Below are positions 59,271-64,000 of a stretch of DNA of 64,000 bases, piece after piece; position 1 is the first letter of the stretch, and every line of letters starts with the position of its first letter. This DNA comes from Asanoa ishikariensis. Lineage in GTDB: Bacteria > Actinomycetota > Actinomycetes > Mycobacteriales > Micromonosporaceae. Under the pieces are notes generated by a model, which saw only the letters and a list, made by a program, of their open reading frames with translations, had not been told where the DNA came from and searched no databases. Location: assembly GCF_900107455.1 (NCBI RefSeq), contig NZ_FNQB01000004.1, positions 839,330 through 903,329 on the forward strand, read 5' to 3'. The position numbers and the translations under genes are program-made.

Positions 59271-59330
59271 GACATTGTTTCGAGCCGATCGTGCAGGTGG
59301 TCCGGGTGCCCCAACTGCGACGAAGCTGTG

Positions 59331-59388
59331 TTTAATCCTATTAACCCGATGGGTGTGGTTGACAGCGCGCGTCGCGCTCGCCGAGAAT
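59331..59388 (+). promoter_or_regulatory. promoter and candidate operator of the FMN reductase gene
   Basis: TTGACA (59359-59364) and GAGAAT (59383-59388) are spaced by 18 bases. Immediately upstream TTTAATCCTATTAA (59331-59344) is a near-palindrome with the AATCC core seen at two other island promoters. The -10 overlaps an in-frame ATG at 59387, which argues that translation starts at GTG 59438. Confidence 0.5.
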
Positions 59389-59437
59389 GTTTGGGGAGCC
59401 GAACGCGGCGTCCATAGTGGAAGTGGCGGGAGACGAC

Positions 59438-59956
59438 GTGACCTCGGTGGTGACCTTGGTCGGCAACCCACGGTCCGGCTCACGGACCCGCTCGCTGGCC
59501 GACGCGGCGGTGGCGGAGCTGTCGGCCCGGGCGGTGCTCGACGAGCCGCGCGTGCTGGAGCTCAGCGAGCTCGTGGGCATCACGTTCTCGGCCGAGCCGG
59601 CGGTGGCCGCCGCGCCGGTGGAGGACCCGTTCGCCGTGGTGCGCGCGGCGCGGCTGCTCGTGGTGGCCACTCCGACCTACAAGGGCACGTACACCGGGCT
59701 GTTGAAGGTCTTCCTGGATCGGTTCGGCCATCGGGAGCTGGCCGGTCTGGTCGCGGTGCCGGTCGCGATCGCCGCGTCGGAGGCCCACCGGCAGTCGGTC
59801 GGCGCCACGCTGACCGACCTGCTGGTCGAGCTCGGCGCGACCGTCCCGGCATCGCCCCTGGCGGTCCTCGAACCGGACGTCGCGGACGCGGCCGCCAAGT
59901 GGGCGTCCGCGCACGCCGACGCGGTGATCGCGGCACTAAACCTATCGGCCGAGTAG
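59438..59956 (+). CDS. NADPH-dependent FMN reductase (SsuE/MsuE-type)
   Basis: A 172-residue flavodoxin-like protein. GTG 59438 with GGGAG 5 bases upstream is preferred. TLVGNPRSGSRTRSLADAAV is the phosphate-binding loop and TPTYKGTYTGLLKVFLDRF the family signature. It supplies reduced FMN to SsuD-type monooxygenases. One base before the next gene. Confidence 0.88.
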   Translation: MTSVVTLVGNPRSGSRTRSLADAAVAELSARAVLDEPRVLELSELVGITFSAEPAVAAAPVEDPFAVVRAARLLVVATPTYKGTYTGLLKVFLDRFGHRELAGLVAVPVAIAASEAHRQSVGATLTDLLVELGATVPASPLAVLEPDVADAAAKWASAHADAVIAALNLSAE

Positions 59957-59957
59957 G

Positions 59958-60494
59958 ATGGCAGGGCTGACGAACACGGCCCGGGAGCGACGCATGTGGC
60001 GCAACCTGTTCAGCTTCCCGAATCCCGTCAACGAGGTCTCGGCACGGCTGGTCGCGGGCGGCGTCGTGATCATGGCGGCCGCCGCGCTGATCTTCGACCT
60101 GCGGTGGCTGACGGTAGTCATGGCGTACGGGTTCCTCGCCCGGGTGGCCACCGGCCCGACGCTGTCGCCGCTCGGGCAGCTCGTCACCCGGGTCGTCACG
60201 CCGCGGCTGCCGGTCGCCGCCAAGCCGGTGCCGGGGCCGCCGAAGCGGTTCGCGCAGGGCATGGGCGCCGTCATCACCACGACCGCGGCCGTGCTCTGGG
60301 TCGGTTTCGGCCTGGCCACCGCGGGCAAGGTCGTTCTCGGACTCGTCCTCGTGGCGGCGACCCTCGAGTCCGTGTTCGCCTTCTGCATCGGCTGCGTCAT
60401 CTTCGCGGCGCTGATGCGGGCCAACCTGATCCCGGAATCCGTCTGCGAGCAGTGCAACGACATCACGCTGCGCCGGGCGCCCGCGGCATCGTGA
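59958..60494 (+). CDS. DUF4395 membrane protein
   Basis: A 178-residue protein with four hydrophobic segments. FSFPNPVNEVSARLVAGGVV is the DUF4395 N-terminal signature, and two Cys pairs, CIGC and CEQC, lie near the C-terminus. The family often accompanies thiosulfate sulfurtransferases or thioredoxins, in keeping with the sulfur setting. ATG 59994 is an alternative start. Its stop overlaps the next gene's GTG. Confidence 0.82.
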   Translation: MAGLTNTARERRMWRNLFSFPNPVNEVSARLVAGGVVIMAAAALIFDLRWLTVVMAYGFLARVATGPTLSPLGQLVTRVVTPRLPVAAKPVPGPPKRFAQGMGAVITTTAAVLWVGFGLATAGKVVLGLVLVAATLESVFAFCIGCVIFAALMRANLIPESVCEQCNDITLRRAPAAS

Positions 60495-61873
60495 GTCCGA
60501 CCGTCGACCTCGACGGCACCGGCCTGCGCGCCGGCGACGTCGAGACGATCGCCCGCGGCGGCGCGCCGGTGCGGGTGACCGACGCCGGCTGGGAGCGGAT
60601 CGCGGTGGCGGCCCGGCCGCTCGGCGACGGCTCCGTCTACGGACGCACCACGGGAGTCGGCGCCAACAAGCATGCCGACGCGGCATTTGGCAACGGGTTG
60701 CGGCTGCTGCGCAGTCACGCCTGCGGCGCGGGGGCGCCCGTCCCGGCCGATCAGGCCCGGGCGATGCTCGCCGTCCGGGTCAACCAGCTCGCCGCCGGGG
60801 GAGCGGGCGTCCACCCGCGGGTCGTCGCCGCCCTGGTGGAGGCGCTGAACCAGGGACTCACCCCGCCCGTCCGCAGCATCGGGGCGATCGGCACCGGCGA
60901 CCTGACCGCGCTCGCGACGACCGCCCTGTGCCTGCTCGGCGAGCGGCCGTGGCAGGGCGGCACGATGCCCGTGGTCGACATCGACGACGGCGACGCGCTG
61001 GCGCTGATCAGCAGCAGCGCGGCGACCATCGGTGCGGCCGCGCTGGCGTGGTGCGACACGGACCGGCTGCTGCGGGCGATGGTCACGGTCGCGGCCCTGT
61101 CGATGGACGCCGTGGACGCCTCGCCGGAGCCGTTCGCCGAAGCGGTCCAGGCGGCGAACCCGTACCCGGGCCAGGCCCGCGTCGCGGCGATGGTGCGGGC
61201 ACTGATCGTGGATCGCAGTCAGCGCCGGGTCCAGGACTCCTACGCGTACCGGGCGCTGCCGCAGGTGCACGGCACCGCCTTCGACGCCGCGGACCGGCTC
61301 GACGCCGTGCTCACGGTCGCGCTCAACGCCGCGGCGGAGAATCCGCTCGTCGCCTCGGGTCGTGCTGTCCACAATGGAAACTTCCACACCGCCGCACTCG
61401 CGGCCGCCGCCGACGGGCTGTGCGCCGCTCTCGCCCAGACGGCCGCGCTGTCGGCGGCCCGCCTCGCGAGCCTGGTCGACCCGGCGACCACCGGGTTGCG
61501 CGCCTTCCTCGCCACCGGCCCGCAGGACAGCTCCGGCGTGATGATCCTCGAGTACGTCGCACACAGCGCACTCGCCGAGCTGCGCGGCTGTGCCGGCGGT
61601 GCGGTCGCGGCGGCCAGCGGCGGCGCCCTGTCGATGGGCGCCGAGGAGCACGCGAGCTTCGCGACCCAGTCGGCGGCGCGGTTGGCGACGGCCGCCGACC
61701 GGGCCGCCGTGGTGGTGGGCTGCGAGCTGGTGGCGGCTGCGCGGGCGGTCCGGCAACGCGGCGGCCAGCTACCGGGGCCGCTGGCGGCTTTCGCCAGTGC
61801 GGACGACGCCGACCGCAGCCTCGAAGCCGACCTCGACGCGGCCGTCGCGCTGCTACCCACGCTCGCGGACTAG
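60491..61873 (+). CDS. HAL/PAL-fold protein without the MIO-forming triad
   Basis: A 460-residue protein with a GTG start. YGRTTGVGANK (canonical YGxNTGFG), RVQDSYAYRALPQVHG, NPLVASGRAVHNGNFH and the C-terminal helices match histidine/phenylalanine ammonia-lyases. Where these carry G-S-V-G-A-S-G-D-L, this protein has SIGAIGTGDL around residues 129-138. The Ala-Ser-Gly that cyclises to the MIO electrophile is absent. It may use another chemistry or be non-catalytic. Its start overlaps the DUF4395 stop and it converges with tauD, so it is co-transcribed with the FMN reductase. Substrate unknown. Confidence 0.8.
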   Translation: MSPTVDLDGTGLRAGDVETIARGGAPVRVTDAGWERIAVAARPLGDGSVYGRTTGVGANKHADAAFGNGLRLLRSHACGAGAPVPADQARAMLAVRVNQLAAGGAGVHPRVVAALVEALNQGLTPPVRSIGAIGTGDLTALATTALCLLGERPWQGGTMPVVDIDDGDALALISSSAATIGAAALAWCDTDRLLRAMVTVAALSMDAVDASPEPFAEAVQAANPYPGQARVAAMVRALIVDRSQRRVQDSYAYRALPQVHGTAFDAADRLDAVLTVALNAAAENPLVASGRAVHNGNFHTAALAAAADGLCAALAQTAALSAARLASLVDPATTGLRAFLATGPQDSSGVMILEYVAHSALAELRGCAGGAVAAASGGALSMGAEEHASFATQSAARLATAADRAAVVVGCELVAAARAVRQRGGQLPGPLAAFASADDADRSLEADLDAAVALLPTLAD

Positions 61874-62724
61874 GGACCGTACGGTTCGTCGCCGCGCAGG
61901 GTGATGCGGTGCATGACGCGGTGGGCGCTGCCGTAATCGCGGTTGGCGTAGTGGGCGGTGCTGCGGTTGTCCCACATCACCACGTCGCCGGCGCGCCAGC
62001 GGTGGCGCACGATGTGCTCGGGCTTGGTCAGGTGGGCGTACAGCAGGTCCAGGATGCCGCGGCTCTCGGCGTCCGAGACGCCGACGATGTGTGAGGTGAA
62101 GCCCGGGTTGACGAACAGGCCGCGCAGGCCCGTCTCCGGGTGCACCCGCACGACCGGGTGCTCGACGGGGTCGAGGCGGGTGACCACCTCGCCGTCCCAG
62201 ACACTGCCCCGACCGCCGCGCCGCTGGGCCAGGTAGTAGCCGAACTCCCGGTTGCCGTCGTGCACCGCGGTGAGCTGGTCCGCCAGCTGGCGCACAGGCG
62301 CGGACAGTGACCGGTACGCGAGCTGCGTGTCGGCCCAGCTCGTGTCGCCGCCCGACGGCGGCAGGGTGACCGCCCGCAGGATCGAGCCCAGCGGTGGGCG
62401 CCGCATGAAGGTGACGTCGGTGTGCCACACGTCGGCGAACCCGTCGTCGGCGCTGTCGAGCGCGTAGATCTCCGGATGCGCCTCGTCGACACCGCCGACC
62501 ACCGGGTGCGACGCGGTCAGCTCACCGATGCGCCGGCCGAGGCTGACCTGCCCGTCCTCGTCGAGCTGCTGGTCGCGGAAGAACAACACCTTGCGGTCCA
62601 CGAGGGTACGGCGTACGGCCGCGAGCTCGTCGTCGGTGGCATTGCCGAGGTCGAGGCCGAACACCTCGGAGCCGAACTCCGGCGAGAGGCGGTCGGTGGC
62701 CAGGTCGAGATCCGTGCCGGACAT
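61870..62724 (-). CDS. tauD: taurine dioxygenase-type Fe(II)/2-oxoglutarate oxygenase
   Basis: A 284-residue protein. Iron ligands are His101 and Asp103 in DVWHTDVTF and His258 in NRSTAHYANRDY; Arg273 in MHRITLRGDEP binds 2-oxoglutarate. SEVFGLDLGNATDDELAAVR is the N-terminal block. TauD releases sulfite from taurine; related enzymes take other sulfonates or sulfates. It precedes the truncated ABC ATPase gene on the same strand, 12 bases apart in the direction of transcription from that gene. Confidence 0.88.
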   Translation of the reverse strand: MSGTDLDLATDRLSPEFGSEVFGLDLGNATDDELAAVRRTLVDRKVLFFRDQQLDEDGQVSLGRRIGELTASHPVVGGVDEAHPEIYALDSADDGFADVWHTDVTFMRRPPLGSILRAVTLPPSGGDTSWADTQLAYRSLSAPVRQLADQLTAVHDGNREFGYYLAQRRGGRGSVWDGEVVTRLDPVEHPVVRVHPETGLRGLFVNPGFTSHIVGVSDAESRGILDLLYAHLTKPEHIVRHRWRAGDVVMWDNRSTAHYANRDYGSAHRVMHRITLRGDEPYGP

Positions 62725-62736
62725 GGTGTCTCCCTT

Positions 62737-63141
62737 CTAGTGCGCGACGGCCGCCGCCCGGACGGCGTGGCCGATCTCGGCGCGGAGTGCGGCGTAGCGG
62801 GGCAGGCCGCGCAGCACGTCGGGCTCCACGCCGGTGCGGGGCAGGTCGACGTCGAGGTCGAGCGCGATCCGGCCGGGTCGACTGGTCAGCACCACTACCC
62901 GGCTGCCCAGGAACACCGCCTCGTCGACGCTGTGGGTGACGAACACGCAGGTGCGGCCGTGGGTGACCTGACGCAGGTCCTCCTGCAACCGTTCGCGGGT
63001 CAGCGCGTCCAACGCCGCGAACGGCTCGTCGAGCAACAGCAGCGGGCTGTCCACGGCCAGCGCCCGGGCGATGGCGACCCGCTGCTGCTGCCCGCCGGAG
63101 ATCTGCCAGGTGCGGCGGTGCGCGACGTAGCGAAGGCTCGG
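62737..63141 (-). pseudogene. truncated SsuB/TauB-type ABC ATPase, 3' part only
   Basis: The frame runs from a stop near 63142 to 62737 with [20 protein letters not shown], then [21 protein letters not shown]-loop [13 protein letters not shown] and the C-terminal [13 protein letters not shown]. Walker A and the Q-loop, about 140 residues, are missing. Past 63142 the sequence belongs to an unrelated plus-strand gene, so the break is a rearrangement. It would have been the ATPase of a taurine/sulfonate uptake system. Confidence 0.85.
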
Positions 63142-63534
63142 TTATCTCAGGGTTCTCGAGGCGCGTTCACTGGAGACTTCGTCGGAAAGGCTGCGGGAAC
63201 TGGCTGTTGACGACATCCGCCCGGTCCGGCTCTGGACCGCTCGCAACGAGCGCACACCACCGGATGCCCTGGAGCGTCTGTCACGCGATCAAGACTCGTC
63301 AGTGCGTTGGAACGTGTTGTTGAACCCGCAGACGCCCGGCAACGCGCTGGAAGGCATGGCCGCAGAGGAAGCGCTCGTCTACGGCACCAGGTCTTTCGTC
63401 GGCCGTCAACACATCGTCCATCACCCGAACGTTCCGGAACTCTTCGGCGGCTCCTGCTTGAGTCTGGCGCTTGCCGGACCTGCCCTGACCCGTCCTGCGC
63501 CGGCTACCGGCCCTACCGGTCCTACGACCGTTGA
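63131..63534 (+). pseudogene. LRV/HEAT-like repeat protein fragment, truncated and frameshifted
   Basis: The frame from 63131 reads [20 protein letters not shown], then LAVDDIRPVRLWTARNERTP, then SSVRWNVLLNPQTPGNALEG and HIVHHPNVPE, which are leucine-rich-variant-type repeats with their recurring N-P-x-T-P. After base 63441 or so the sequence continues in another frame as TLRRLLLESGACRTCPDPSC, then AGYRPYRSYDR and a stop at 63534. One missing base accounts for the shift. The 5' part is lost at the same breakpoint that cut the ABC ATPase. Confidence 0.65.
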
Positions 63535-63604
63535 CCGAGGGAACTGGCACGTTCCTCTTGTGGCCGCGCGCTCGGTCGGTTCGACGCTGGTTCGTTGCCG
63601 CCGG

Positions 63605-63808
63605 TCAGGAAGTGAGTTCGCGCCGGAGCTCGTCGTCCGGCAGCAGTGGCGCAAGAAGATCGCGGACGTAACGCTGACGGGTTCTGGGATCCGTGTCGCC
63701 CCAGAAGTGACCCAAGCCCAGGATGTGGTCGCGAACTTTCTCGACCTCCGCTGCACGGCCGCGGGCATCTCGCCAGACAGCCCAGGCTCTGGACGGCGGC
63801 GTGAGTCA
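63605..63808 (-). pseudogene. short gene remnant, C-terminal part
   Basis: An open stretch between an in-frame stop near 63809 and the stop at 63605-63607, with no ATG or GTG near its start. It reads RAWAVWRDARGRAAEVEKVR, then DHILGLGHFWGDTDPRTRQR and YVRDLLAPLLPDDELRRELTS, a well-formed helical protein end with normal codon use. I do not recognise the family. Confidence 0.45.
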
Positions 63809-63862
63809 GAATGGCGGCTTGGGTGGCCGCCCTGGGTCGTCGGCCCGCCGGCCGGGGCCCGT

Positions 63863-64000
63863 TCAGCGTCTACCGGTGGCCAAGGCGACGAGGTACTGCC
63901 CGCCGCCCGCGTCGACGCTTGCGGTCACCGCCAGTCCGGGCACCAGCCGAGAGAACCGGTCGACCAGCCAGTCCGCCGCCTCCTGGGCATCCTTCTTGCT
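63863..64000 (-). CDS. hypothetical protein, C-terminal end only, cut by window edge
   Basis: The frame is open from base 64000 to a TGA at 63863-63865. It reads SKKDAQEAADWLVDRFSRLV, then PGLAVTASVDAGGGQYLVAL, ATGRR. Only 45 residues are visible; there is no recognisable domain. The beginning lies outside the window. Confidence 0.55.
   Translation of the reverse strand, partial: SKKDAQEAADWLVDRFSRLVPGLAVTASVDAGGGQYLVALATGRR

Noticed and set aside
59387..59437. ATG 59387 as the FMN reductase start
   Set aside because: The ATG falls within the likely -10 box, has no ribosome site, and the extra 17 residues do not resemble the family; GTG 59438 has GGGAG at good spacing.

Overview
The window comes from a high-GC actinobacterium. 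GTG starts are common, many genes overlap by ATGA, and the regulator families present are AfsR/SARP, SigE-type ECF sigma factors, WblA-less XRE pairs and a DevS/DevR-like pair. The mix suggests a soil filamentous lineage such as Micromonosporaceae; that placement is inference from gene content, not from a marker gene. No rRNA, CRISPR array or replication origin was seen.

Layout. 0-9.7 kb: a cut secreted protein, a hemerythrin-domain protein, an alpha/beta-hydrolase fused to a methyltransferase, a GT39-like membrane glycosyltransferase, a BAAT-like lipoprotein, a macrodomain protein, a SigE-type sigma factor with a membrane partner, and a P-loop kinase closed by a strong terminator. 9.7-19.7 kb: an FG-GAP pseudogene, a large TerD-like protein bounded by 16-bp direct repeats, a tRNA-like gene with an inserted segment, an L,D-transpeptidase-like lipoprotein, LRR and Calx-beta-like proteins, an AfsR/SARP regulator, and a small membrane protein/XRE module behind a palindromic operator. 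20.6-28.4 kb: a dormancy/hypoxia-type cluster (DoxX, two universal stress proteins, two Acg-type nitroreductases, a PNPOx-like flavoprotein, a STAS protein, and a DevS-like GAF kinase with its DevR-like regulator) with recurring GTCCC-type boxes between genes. 28.4-39.3 kb: DUF4097, a second sigma factor with membrane partner, a patch of immunity-like small genes and transposase debris, a methyltransferase, a MarR/oxidoreductase locus and two FAD oxidoreductases, one of them lacking its N-terminus. 39.3-44.7 kb: a MacAB-like efflux operon with two adaptors and a lipoprotein. 44.8-63.1 kb: a sulfur-scavenging island. 63.1-64 kb: truncated genes around a rearrangement point.

The sulfur island works as a unit. 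ssuABC import sulfonates and SsuD with other luciferase-like monooxygenases cleave C-S bonds using reduced flavin from a flavin reductase and an FMN reductase. CysTWA plus a binding protein import sulfate, and TauD handles taurine. An Rrf2 regulator, a shared AATCC-type motif in three promoter regions and a short Cys-containing leader ORF overlapping the sulfate-binding-protein start are plausible control elements. A histidine-ammonia-lyase-fold protein that lacks the Ala-Ser-Gly catalytic triad sits inside this island.
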